From assembly GCA_964244115.1 (NCBI GenBank), contig CAXTHM010000007.1, positions 1 to 64,000 on the forward strand: 64,000 bases of DNA, written 5' to 3'. Position 1 is the stretch's first letter. Every line of letters starts with the position of its first letter. Source of the DNA: CADCWK01 sp964244115. Its GTDB lineage: Bacteria; Chloroflexota; Chloroflexia; Thermomicrobiales; UBA6265. The notes under the pieces are model-generated. The model was not told where the DNA came from and searched no databases. It saw only the letters and a program-made list of their open reading frames with translations. Positions 10,270 through 18,239 of the stretch are shown here, piece after piece. The translations under genes and the position numbers were made by a program.

Positions 10270-11080
10270 GTGAGGTACGCCCCTCCGTTCGCCAGGTCAC
10301 CCGAGTCTCAATCCTGCCGACGGTCCTGCCACAGGGAGAGCTGACCGCCGCGAACAGCCTGCTGGAAGCCAGCGTCGCCCTCGCGGCCTCGCTCGCGATC
10401 TCCGGGCCGCTCCCGCGCCATGTTTCCCGTAACCACCTCCTACCGACCCCGCCGACGCCATGACCCCATCGGCTGATGAGCCCTCGACGGGCCAACTGCG
10501 AACAGCCGGTGACGAGACCGTGAACGGGCTCCGAGTGTTCCCCCGTCAGCCGATCCTCCGAGCGTCGGCCCTCGTCAACACGACGATCATCCTGTCCAGC
10601 TTCGGCTTCCTGGCCGTCTGCCTCCTGTTCATCGCCCGGACGCCCGACCTGTCCGGTGGGCTGATCGGGCTCAGACTGAGCCTCGGCGTCGGAGCAGTCA
10701 TCGGCTTACGGCTTCGCGCCCAGCTCCGGCGACTGCCCGCCTCGGCGTGGTGGGGCGCTGCCAGACAGCGGTGCCATGCCTGCGCGTCCCGCTCGCCCGC
10801 GTCGGTCCGTTCGATGCCCGTTCCGCTGCTGACCGGGTCCGAGGGGATCCTGGATACTGCCGATCTTGGTCGTCGATGGTCGGACGCCCCACCAGGTCCT
10901 CTCCGGCGGCACCGTCCAGGGCCGGGTCGATGCGAACACGCGCGTTCATCGGTGCCGGCAGGCCGCCTGGCAGCCAGTCCGGTGGAGTTCTGAGTGGTGG
11001 GGTTGGCCGGGGCTACGCGCCGATCGTCGGGGCGAGGGCAGGACGCTCGCCATCCCGATCGTCCTGCCCCCGCCGCTGGG
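10270..11080 (+). pseudogene. Decayed MFS transporter remnant
   Basis: No single frame is intact, but four pieces in three different frames line up in order with the C-terminal two-thirds of an MFS exporter. They are SILPTVLPQGELTAANSLLE (about 10308-10370), GLRVFPRQPILRASALVN plus a hydrophobic segment and GLIGLRLSLGVGAVIG (about 10519-10740), QVLSGGTVQGRVDANTR (about 10887-10945), and AFIGAGRPPGSQSGGVLSGG (about 10940-11000). Intact MFS proteins show P..VP...L..AN, R..P.LR and GRV.A..R at these places. The N-terminal third is not recognisable. Frameshifts could also be sequencing errors, but the weak residue match argues for real decay. Confidence 0.45.
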
Positions 11081-11308
11081 ACATCTGAGCGTGGCGCCTC
11101 CCGCGAAGGCAGCGGCTGACGGAACTGACCAGGCGGCAGCGGCGGAGGCGGCGGCGGTCGGCACGGTACGACGGACGCGACAGTGCGGCGAGCGGTAACG
11201 GGAGACCCGGTCCCACCGCTCGGGGCCGCCATGCGAACATGCCATGAGGACGCAGGAATCGCCGGGCCGAACGATCGGACGCCGGCTGGCTGAACGAGAG
11301 AGCATGAG

Positions 11309-12745
11309 ATGACGACGAACGGGACCGGGCTACCGGTCGATTACACCGACCTCGGGCTGGCCGCGGCCGACCACCTGCAGGCCCTGATCCGGATCGACAC
11401 CGCCAACCCGCCGGGCAACGAGACCCGGGCCGCCGACTACATCGCGGAGTACTGCCGGGCGGCCGGCTTCGAGACGGAGATCGTCGAGGCGACTCCCGGC
11501 CGCGGCAACCTGATCGCCCGACTGCGCAGCGCCAACCCGACCGACCGCCCGGTCATGCTGACGGCGCACCTCGACGTCGTCACAGTCGAGCGGGACAAGT
11601 GGGAGCGCGACCCGTTCGGCGGCGAGCTAGCCGGGCAGTACATCTGGGGTCGCGGCGCCCTCGACATCAAGAGCCTCGTCGCGGCCGAACTGGCTGTCGC
11701 GATGGCGATCGCCNNNNNNNNNNCGACCCGCAGCCCCGGGATCATCGCCATCGCCGACCAGGGGCTCGCCCTCGACCGGGACCTGATCCTCGCCTTCTTC
11801 GCCGATGAGGAGGCCGGCGGCGGCTTCGGCGCCGGCTGGCTCTGGGACCATCGTCCGGAACTCCTCGACGCCGAGTACGCCATCAACGAGGGCGGCGGCA
11901 GGGCGCTTCAGGTCAACGGGCAGACGTTCTACCTCTGCCAGACGGGCGAGAAGGGCGCCAGCCGCCTCCGGATCACTGCCAGCGGCTCACCGGGGCACGC
12001 CTCGATCCCGCTGGACGACACTGCCATGCACCGTCTCGGTGAGGCGCTCGTCCGGTTGACGGCGTGGACCGCCCCGACCCGGCTGACCGAGCCGGTCCGC
12101 CAGATGCTGACGACGATCGCGCCGGTCCTCGGTGACGGGGCTGGCGAGCAGGTCGACCGCCTGCTCGCCGCGCCGGACGGCGAACTCAGCTGGGACGATA
12201 TCGCCGGTCTTGGCCTGGCATTCGACAAGGAGACGCTGGATATGTTGCGCGCGACGACGCGCGACACGGCCGTCCCGACGATCGTCCACGGTGGGCACCG
12301 GATCAACGTGATCCCCTCCGAGATCGTCCTCGACGTCGATGGCCGCATCCTGCCCGGGACCGACCCGCACGAATGGCGCGACCGCGTCCAGGCGGTCGTG
12401 GGCGATGGCGTCGGGGTCGAGCTCGCCTCGGAGGAGAGCGGCATCATGGCCGACCCGGCTTCACCGTTCTTCGAGGCGATCGCCGAGACGATCGACGCCA
12501 TCGATCCCGGCGCGAAGGTGACGCCGTTCCTCGTCTCCGGCGGGACCGACGCCCGCAACATCCCCGGTGTGAAGGTCTACGGCTTCTTCCCGTTCCCGCC
12601 GGGCGAGCGCACCGCCGAGTACGCGCCGCTCGTCCATGGTCACAACGAGCGCATCCACGTCGACGATCTCGCCTACGCGACCCGGTTCCTCTACGACCTC
12701 GTCGTCCGCTTCGCCGGGCGCCGAGCGATCGCCAACGACCGGTGA
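11309..12745 (+). CDS. M20 family metallopeptidase / deacylase
   Basis: A zinc hydrolase of the ArgE/DapE/dipeptidase family, about 465-478 aa. The metal-site motifs are present: TAHLDVV (His ligand and Asp), GRGALDIKS (bridging Asp), FFADEEAGGG (catalytic Glu and Glu ligand) and a late GHNERI (His ligand). The dimerisation insert SPGHASIPLDD is typical. Substrate cannot be told from the sequence. Ten Ns (11714-11723) plus about 30 extra bases interrupt the stretch between AVAMAIA and ADQGLALDRD; a direct join restores a normal family spacing (see findings). Confidence 0.85.
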   Translation: MTTNGTGLPVDYTDLGLAAADHLQALIRIDTANPPGNETRAADYIAEYCRAAGFETEIVEATPGRGNLIARLRSANPTDRPVMLTAHLDVVTVERDKWERDPFGGELAGQYIWGRGALDIKSLVAAELAVAMAIAXXXXTRSPGIIAIADQGLALDRDLILAFFADEEAGGGFGAGWLWDHRPELLDAEYAINEGGGRALQVNGQTFYLCQTGEKGASRLRITASGSPGHASIPLDDTAMHRLGEALVRLTAWTAPTRLTEPVRQMLTTIAPVLGDGAGEQVDRLLAAPDGELSWDDIAGLGLAFDKETLDMLRATTRDTAVPTIVHGGHRINVIPSEIVLDVDGRILPGTDPHEWRDRVQAVVGDGVGVELASEESGIMADPASPFFEAIAETIDAIDPGAKVTPFLVSGGTDARNIPGVKVYGFFPFPPGERTAEYAPLVHGHNERIHVDDLAYATRFLYDLVVRFAGRRAIANDR

Positions 12746-12851
12746 TACGGCGTCGGGGGATATGCGACACTTTCCGGCGGCGCGATGGCGCGCGCAGCGA
12801 GCGTGCGTAGTTCGCCCGGAAACCGCGCAGAATGCGGGAGGATCAGATTCT

Positions 12852-13910
12852 ATGCTTCGCGTTGGAATCATCGGCGCCGGTGGCATCGTTCGAGCCCGGC
12901 ACGCTCCGGGCTGGCACAAGCAGCAGCTGGCCGGCACCGCCCAGGTTACGGCGATCTCGGACATCTTCGAGGAGCCGGCCCAGGCGATCGCCGATTCGCT
13001 CGAGCACAACGGGCAGAAGCCGGTCGTCTACACCGACTTCAACGCGCTGATCGCCGAGGCGCCGATCGACGCCGTCGACATCTGCCTGCCGCATCACCTC
13101 CACGCGGCGGCGATCATGGCGGCGGTTCAGCACGGCAAGCACATCATCTGCGAGAAGCCGATGTGCATCTCCCTCAAGGAGGCCGACGAGATCGTCGCCG
13201 CGGTCGACGCCGCCGGCATCACCTACATGTCCGGCCACAACGAGCTCTTCCACCCGGCACTGATCGCCGGGCGCCGCGCGATCGAGCAGGGCGTCGCCGG
13301 CAAGCCGTTCCTGATCCGGTCGCACGAGTTCCCCGGCGGCTATAACAAATCCACCGTCCCCGGCCGTGAGCCCCTCGCGACCAACATGGTCGGCTGGCGC
13401 GCGAGCAAGGAGACGATGGGCGGCGGCGTCCTGATCGACAAGGGCTACCACCCGACCTACATCCTGCTGGCGCTGGCCCGCAGCGAGCCGGTCAAGGTCA
13501 CCGCGATGATGAACACCTTCGTCGCCCAGATGGACGCCGAGGACACCGCCCTGGTCCTGGTCGAGTTCGCCGACGGCAGCATCGGCCAGATCTTCACCGG
13601 CGAGGGGTTCGTCTTCCCGGCCAACGACGCCAAGTTCCATTTCGTCGGCTCGCAGGGCGAGATCTACGGCGACCGCGTCACCGCCCACATCAAGCCGCGC
13701 GGCTTCGATGAGGCCGCCACCGTCGCGCCGAAGAACTACGCCGGCGACACGACGTTCGACGACGAGATCGCCCACTTCGTGGACGCCGTCGCGACCAAGC
13801 GCAAGCCGATCCAGGACCACTACGACGGCCGCCGCGTCCTGGAGGTCATCCAGGCCGCCTACCAGTCCGTCGAGACCGGCACCACGATCTCCCTGCCGCT
13901 CGAGCGGTAG
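12852..13910 (+). CDS. Gfo/Idh/MocA family NAD(P)-dependent oxidoreductase
   Basis: A 352-aa dehydrogenase. The N-terminal Rossmann fold has the GIIGAGGIVRARH nucleotide loop, and the diagnostic motif CEKPMCISLKEAD supplies the EKP Lys. The second domain carries GGGVLIDKGYHPTYI, matching the GG...D.G.H.ID active-site pattern with a candidate catalytic His. Such enzymes oxidise or reduce sugars, inositols or related compounds; the substrate is unknown. It follows the M20 gene in the same direction after 106 nt. ATG 12852 is preceded by GGGAGGA. Confidence 0.9.
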   Translation: MLRVGIIGAGGIVRARHAPGWHKQQLAGTAQVTAISDIFEEPAQAIADSLEHNGQKPVVYTDFNALIAEAPIDAVDICLPHHLHAAAIMAAVQHGKHIICEKPMCISLKEADEIVAAVDAAGITYMSGHNELFHPALIAGRRAIEQGVAGKPFLIRSHEFPGGYNKSTVPGREPLATNMVGWRASKETMGGGVLIDKGYHPTYILLALARSEPVKVTAMMNTFVAQMDAEDTALVLVEFADGSIGQIFTGEGFVFPANDAKFHFVGSQGEIYGDRVTAHIKPRGFDEAATVAPKNYAGDTTFDDEIAHFVDAVATKRKPIQDHYDGRRVLEVIQAAYQSVETGTTISLPLER

Positions 13911-14025
13911 TTCAGCGACGATTCGGAAGACCACCGGGCTACGCCCTCACCTTGAACGGCGAGGGCGCAGCCCGTTCTCGATGCGGTCGGTTCGCCATGC
14001 TCGATTCATCAAGGAATGTGACACG

Positions 14026-14074
14026 GAATCCGGGTAAACGGTCGGTGGACCCGTGCCCCCTCGGTGGCGGAGCA
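14026..14074 (+). repeat. Intergenic repeat R1, copy 1
   Basis: The core CGGGTAAACGGTCGGTG followed by a GGAGCATA box recurs, inverted, at 48413-48463. A weaker trace (CGTTTACTCGAA) is at 42247-42258. Confidence 0.65.
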
Positions 14075-14076
14075 TA

Positions 14077-14171
14077 GACCTCTCCCTCGACCCTCTCCGG
14101 CTCACCCGTTCGCTCACCCGCTGACGCGGCTCTCGCTGCGCTGCGGCTCCCAGGTGCCCAGAGAGGGGAGC
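14077..14171 (+). repeat. Intergenic repeat R2, copy 1
   Basis: A segment with complementary ends CCTCTCCC and GAGAGGGG. Positions 14112-14149 match 42182-42219 at 36 of 38 bases, including the exact core GGCTCTCGCTGCGCTGCGG. Confidence 0.7.
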
Positions 14172-14322
14172 CGTACGCATCTGCGGTTACGCACCAAGCT
14201 TCAACCCGAATCTCGTATGAGGTCCACCGAGAGGGGCCTGAGCGACCAGTCGTCTCGCCAGGCCAGCCGATCGTCAATGCGCCGGCAACCCATGTCTCAC
14301 ACATCCTGAAGCGCACAGACAG

Positions 14323-14351
14323 TTGCGGAAGCCATGATTCGGCGCTATGAT
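14323..14351 (+). promoter_or_regulatory. Promoter of the aspartokinase leader
   Basis: TTGCGG (14323-14328) and TATGAT (14346-14351) are separated by exactly 17 nt. Transcription would begin near 14358, where an ATG also lies. Confidence 0.6.
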
Positions 14352-14357
14352 CCCCGC

Positions 14358-14525
14358 ATGGATCACCGTGTCGGATGCTTGACCCAGCCGGAAACGTCAG
14401 TCGAGTCGCCGCGTGCCGGTGGCTTGGTCGCGTCCGGCCGGATCTCGATGACCGGGACCACTACCTTGATGACCACCGCCGGGATCGGGATTACCGAGCC
14501 TGCCGTCGTGGTCTTCAGAGGGTAG
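14358..14525 (+). CDS. Thr/Ile-rich leader peptide of the aspartokinase attenuator
   Basis: The frame ends at TAG 14523-14525 and its last 25 codons, from ATG 14448, hold seven Thr, two Ile and three Val codons, with the run TGTTTLMTT followed by AGIGITE and AVVV. This is the composition of a thr or ilv leader peptide, whose translation senses charged tRNA. Two starts are possible: ATG 14358, which coincides with the predicted transcript start and would be leaderless, or the internal ATG 14448, which has only a weak ribosome site. Either way the control codons are read in the same frame. The peptide itself should have no function. Confidence 0.6.
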   Translation: MDHRVGCLTQPETSVESPRAGGLVASGRISMTGTTTLMTTAGIGITEPAVVVFRG

Positions 14526-14593
14526 CGAGCAGGACGCGACCATCTGAACGACGACGAGCAGGCGGGAGGCGACAAGCCCCCGCCTTTCCGTTT
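14498..14593 (+). promoter_or_regulatory. Attenuator: mutually exclusive antiterminator and terminator
   Basis: Terminator: AGGCGGG (14560-14566) pairs with CCCGCCT (14579-14585), extended inside by GGC/GCC around a GACAA loop, then TTCCGTTTG. Antiterminator: GCCTGC (14498-14503) pairs with GCAGGC (14558-14563), and CGTCGT (14504-14509) pairs with ACGACG (14551-14556), a 12-bp helix with one bulged A. The two helices share 14560-14563, so only one can form. The 5' antiterminator arm lies in the leader-peptide codons just after the Thr/Ile run, the classic layout for amino-acid-sensing attenuation. Confidence 0.7.
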
Positions 14594-14717
14594 GTCCCGA
14601 CGATCGACAGGCAGTTGCACCAGCTTCCCGGGAGACGACGCGCATGACGATTCAGACTGGCTGCCGCGTCGGACAGCACGAGATGCCGACGCACGGTCGT
14701 GACGAAGGGTTGCCAGC

Positions 14718-16166
14718 ATGATCGTCCTGAAGTTCGGCGGCACGTCCGTCGCCAACGCGGAGCGGGTCCGGGAGTCGGCGCGGATCGCGGAGTCGCAGCC
14801 CGCCCCCCGCGTCGTCGTCGTGTCGGCGGCCAGCGGCGTGACGAACCTGCTCCTGGAGGCCGCCCGGGGCGCGGCCGCCGGCAGTTCCCGCACGATGCTG
14901 AGGGCCGTCGCCACGATCCACGAGATCCACGGCGAGATCATCGCCGGCCTGGACTCACCGTCGGAACGCGATGGCGCCCGGACGACCATCGACCGGCTCC
15001 ACGCGCAACTGGACGAGACGCTGGCCGCGATCCTCCACGCCGGGGAGCTGGGCGGCCGTCACTCCGACCGGATCGTCTCGTTCGGCGAGAAGTCGATGAG
15101 CGTGCTGATGGCAGCCACCCTGCGCGATCGCGGCACGCCGGCCGATCACGTCTTCGCCGACACCGTCGTTGGCACGGACGACCGCTTCGGTGGCGCCCGG
15201 CTGGACCGCGCCCGCACGCGCGCCAACGCCCAGGCGGTCATCCGGCCGCTCCTCGATCGCGGGCGGACCGTGGTCGTGACCGGCTTCATCGGCCACGCTC
15301 CGGACGGATCGACGACCACCCTCGGCCGCGGTGGGTCCGACTACAGCGCGACGATCCTCGGCGCCGCCCTCGACGCCGACGAGGTCCAGATCTGGACCGA
15401 TGTCCCAGGTGTCCTGAGCGCCGACCCGCGGCAGGTTGCCAGCGCCCGGGTGGTCCCGCAGATCAGCTACGAGGAGGCGCAGGAACTCGCCCACTTCGGC
15501 GCCAAGGTCCTCCACCCACGCACCATCCGGCCGGCGGTCGCCCGGAACATCCCCGTCCGGATCCTGTCGACCTACGAAGCTGACAGACCCGGCACCGTCG
15601 TCACCCGCGAGCCGCTCGGCGACGGCATCAAGGCCGTCACCGCGCTCAAGGGCCTGCTGCTGCTCACGATCGACGTCCAGGAGATGGAAGACCTCGCCGG
15701 GGCCGCCGCCGGGGTGTTCACGACGCTCCACACCGACGGGGCCGAGGTCGCCTTCGCCGCCCAGGCATCGTCCCGGCGGCGGATGACCTACCTCGTCGAC
15801 CAGGTCACCGGCGGCTGCGAGCGGCTCCGGGCCCGGATCCAGTCCGTCGTCGAGGAGTTCGAAGCCGAGGTCAACTGCACGGACGACGTCGCCCTCGTCG
15901 CGGTGGTCGGGGCCGGGGCGGCCGGGCAGCCCGCGACGATCGGCAGGATGCTCGGTACCCTGGAGCGCGAGGGCATCCCCGTCCTGGCACTCAACCAGCA
16001 GGATGCCAACGTCGCCCTCGTCGCCGCCGTGCCCGAGGCGAGCGTCGAGGCGGCGGTCCTGGCGCTCCACCGGGAGCTGGTCGAAGGCACGACCCCGGCA
16101 CCGGTCAGTACCCAGCGCCGCCGGCGCCGCGGGTCCCTGCTGGACGAGCCGATCCGGGTCGGTTAG
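14718..16166 (+). CDS. lysC: Aspartate kinase
   Basis: A 482-aa cytoplasmic enzyme that phosphorylates aspartate in the first step towards Lys, Met, Thr and Ile. The KFGGTSV signature is at residues 5-11; the kinase core also shows FGEKSMSVL, GFIGHAPDGSTTTLGRGGSDYSA, and WTDVPGVLSADPR. The ACT regulatory region begins near KAVTALKGLLLLTID and includes a second ACT unit (VALVAVVGAG ... LNQQDANVAL). Its length fits the long ThrA/LysC-type class. AAGGG (14705-14709) precedes ATG 14718. The upstream Thr/Ile leader suggests threonine/isoleucine control of transcription. Asd follows in the same operon. Confidence 0.92.
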   Translation: MIVLKFGGTSVANAERVRESARIAESQPAPRVVVVSAASGVTNLLLEAARGAAAGSSRTMLRAVATIHEIHGEIIAGLDSPSERDGARTTIDRLHAQLDETLAAILHAGELGGRHSDRIVSFGEKSMSVLMAATLRDRGTPADHVFADTVVGTDDRFGGARLDRARTRANAQAVIRPLLDRGRTVVVTGFIGHAPDGSTTTLGRGGSDYSATILGAALDADEVQIWTDVPGVLSADPRQVASARVVPQISYEEAQELAHFGAKVLHPRTIRPAVARNIPVRILSTYEADRPGTVVTREPLGDGIKAVTALKGLLLLTIDVQEMEDLAGAAAGVFTTLHTDGAEVAFAAQASSRRRMTYLVDQVTGGCERLRARIQSVVEEFEAEVNCTDDVALVAVVGAGAAGQPATIGRMLGTLEREGIPVLALNQQDANVALVAAVPEASVEAAVLALHRELVEGTTPAPVSTQRRRRRGSLLDEPIRVG

Positions 16167-16248
16167 CGGTCGGATCCAGACTCCGATCACGTTCCATACC
16201 GTTCGGTCCCGAGTCGATCGCCCGAAGACGGGCACAGGAGAATCAGTC

Positions 16249-17307
16249 ATGGCGGATCAGCGAATCCCGTGCGCGGTCCTCGGTGCGACCGGCAACGTCG
16301 GCCAGCGGTTCGTCCAGTTGCTCGACCGGCACCCGTGGTTCCGACCGGCCGAACTCGTCGCGTCCGACCGGAGTGCCGGCCGCCCCTACCGCGAGGCGGC
16401 CGACTGGCGGGTCGACGCCGAGGTGCCGGAATCGGTCCGTGACCTGACGGTCCGGAGCTACGACGACGCGCTGGACAGTCCGATCGTCTTCTCGGCCCTG
16501 CCGGGTGAGGTTGCGGCCGAGATCGAGCAGCGCATGGCGCGTAACGGCCACGCCGTCCTGACGAACACGAGCACCCACCGCATGGAACCCGACGTGCCGC
16601 TGATGATCGCCGAGGTCAACCCGGACCACGCCGCCGCGATCGCCTACCAGCAGGGACGGCGCGACTGGTCCGGGTTCATCGTCGCCAACGCCAACTGCTC
16701 GGCGATCCATCTGACCCTCGCGCTCAAGCCCATCCAGGCGGCCTTCGGGCTCGAAGCCGTCATGGTGACGACGCTCCAGGCGGTCTCCGGCGCGGGCTAT
16801 CCCGGTGTCCCCTCGATGGACATGATCGACAACGTCGTGCCCTACATCGGCAACGAGGAGGAGAAGCTGGAGACCGAGCCGCGCAAGATGCTGGGCCAGT
16901 ATCGCGACGGCCAGTTCATCGACGCCGACTTCGTCCTCAGCACGACCTGCACGCGCGTCCCGGTCCGTGACGGGCACACCGAGAGCGTCAACGTGCGGCT
17001 CCGGATGCCGGCGACGCCCGAGGACGTGATCGACGCGATGGAGCGTTTCCAGGCGGCACCGCAACTGATGGTTCTGCCCTCCGCTCCGCGCCGCCCGATC
17101 GTCGTCCGTCGGGAGCACAACCGCCCCCAGCCGGTCCTCGACCGGGAGATCGAGGGAGGCATGGCCTCCGTCGTCGGCCGGGTCCGGGTCTGCCCGCTGA
17201 TGGGCATCAAGTTCGTCGTGCTCGGTCACAACACGCTGCGCGGGGCGGCCGGTGCCAGCATCCTCAACGCCGAGTTGCTGAAAGCGCAGGACATGCTGCC
17301 CATCTGA
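16249..17307 (+). CDS. asd: Aspartate-semialdehyde dehydrogenase
   Basis: A 352-aa NADPH-dependent enzyme reducing aspartyl phosphate to the semialdehyde, the step after aspartokinase. The Rossmann motif LGATGNVGQRFVQLL, the active-site Cys in NANCSAIHL and the later REHNRPQP region mark the archaeal/fungal-type branch of the family. AGGAG (16236-16240) precedes ATG 16249. It lies 82 nt after aspartokinase and a strong terminator follows, so the two form one transcription unit. Confidence 0.93.
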   Translation: MADQRIPCAVLGATGNVGQRFVQLLDRHPWFRPAELVASDRSAGRPYREAADWRVDAEVPESVRDLTVRSYDDALDSPIVFSALPGEVAAEIEQRMARNGHAVLTNTSTHRMEPDVPLMIAEVNPDHAAAIAYQQGRRDWSGFIVANANCSAIHLTLALKPIQAAFGLEAVMVTTLQAVSGAGYPGVPSMDMIDNVVPYIGNEEEKLETEPRKMLGQYRDGQFIDADFVLSTTCTRVPVRDGHTESVNVRLRMPATPEDVIDAMERFQAAPQLMVLPSAPRRPIVVRREHNRPQPVLDREIEGGMASVVGRVRVCPLMGIKFVVLGHNTLRGAAGASILNAELLKAQDMLPI

Positions 17308-17338
17308 CGATCCCGCATCGAACGTGAGCATGCGTCAA

Positions 17339-17377
17339 GGCGACCCTCCCGGAGTGATCGGGGAGGGTCGCCGTTTA
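17339..17377 (+). terminator. Terminator after asd
   Basis: GGCGACCCTCCC (17339-17350) pairs perfectly with GGGAGGGTCGCC (17361-17372) around a 10-nt loop, followed by GTTTA. Confidence 0.8.
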
Positions 17378-17399
17378 TCGAGCACGTTGACCAATCGAT

Positions 17400-17429
17400 T
17401 TGGCGGACGTTCGGATTGCCGCTTTATAT
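17400..17429 (+). promoter_or_regulatory. Possible promoter of the MarR-type gene
   Basis: TTGGCG (17400-17405), an 18-nt spacer and TTATAT (17424-17429). By eye only. Confidence 0.3.
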
Positions 17430-17512
17430 CGGTGGTCACACGGTTAGGAAGCCACTACACTCCCGGGACGTACCGGCACGACCGCTCGGCCGAATGGGAC
17501 AGGCAGGAAACG

Positions 17513-18091
17513 GTGGCTTACGACACTCAGGCGATCGACGTACGGGACGCCCAACTCGCCGGATTCGACATCGAGGCGGAGGATGCCGTCCGGATCGAGC
17601 AGGTCCTCTACGCCCTGCCCGATCTCTGGCAGGCCTACCAGCGCCGAATCCTCAAGCAGCAGCATTTCAAGGGCGTGACGACCGGTCAGGTCCGGTTGCT
17701 TAGTGTGCTGATGCACAATGCGCCCTGTTCGGTCGGCACCGTCGCCAACGCCCTGAACATCTCGATGGGTGCCGCCAGCGAGAGCGTCGACAAGCTGGTC
17801 GAGCTGGGTTACATCACCCGGAAGCACAGCAAGGTCGACCGGCGCCAGGTCATCCTCGACCTCACCGAGGAGGCCCGCGAGATCGCGGCCTCCGTCCGGC
17901 AGATGCGGATCGGTCAGGTCTCCCAGGTCTTCCAGCAGATGAACCCGTCCGAGCGCGACGGGTTCATCAAGGGGCTGCATCTCTATCGTGATGTCCTCGC
18001 CAACTACCCCCTGGTGAACGAGCAGGCCCGGACGGATGCCGCCGGACTCGACGCCATCGTCGATCCGGCGGTCGTCGGGACCGATCGGTAA
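17513..18091 (+). CDS. MarR family winged-helix transcriptional regulator
   Basis: A 192-aa protein with a helical N-terminal part (VRIEQVLYALPDLWQAYQRR) and a winged helix: TTGQVRLLSVLMHN, then GTVANALNISMGAASESVDKL as the recognition helix region, then GYITRKHSKVDRRQVILDLTEEA, the typical MarR wing with the DRR signature. It should bind DNA as a dimer; ligand and targets are unknown. GTG 17513 was chosen for the AGGAAA just upstream; longer frames have no ribosome site. It is a single gene between two strong terminators. Confidence 0.85.
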   Translation: MAYDTQAIDVRDAQLAGFDIEAEDAVRIEQVLYALPDLWQAYQRRILKQQHFKGVTTGQVRLLSVLMHNAPCSVGTVANALNISMGAASESVDKLVELGYITRKHSKVDRRQVILDLTEEAREIAASVRQMRIGQVSQVFQQMNPSERDGFIKGLHLYRDVLANYPLVNEQARTDAAGLDAIVDPAVVGTDR

Positions 18092-18166
18092 ACCTATGCT
18101 CGCGATCCGAGGGCGATTGTCCTCCCGCCGCCGATCCGGTCATCGGTGGGATCGCCGGGATCCGAG

Positions 18167-18210
18167 ATAACGAAGGGGGAAGGGCGATCGCCCTTCCCCC
18201 TTCGTTATCC
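18167..18210. terminator. Perfect 44-bp palindrome, bidirectional terminator
   Basis: Two 22-base arms meet at 18188/18189 without a loop. The G5-A2-G3 run is mirrored by C3-T2-C5, so either strand gives a GC stem followed by TTCGTTAT. It separates the convergent MarR (plus) and M50 (minus) genes. Confidence 0.8.
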
Positions 18211-18239
18211 TCCCAGGCATGACGATGAGCGATCAACGG

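Larger units (their letters stand above)
13911..14322. other. Intergenic region carrying repeat elements
   Basis: Holds two repeat segments (listed separately) and no gene. Open frames here simply read through the repeats. Confidence 0.55.

Noticed and set aside
12373..13345. Arg-rich plus-strand frames inside the M20 and Gfo/Idh genes
   Set aside because: Frame-shifted shadows of the real genes, with biased Arg/Gly composition.
14026..14171. CRISPR-like repeat
   Set aside because: The copies are tens of kilobases apart and in both orientations, without regular spacers.
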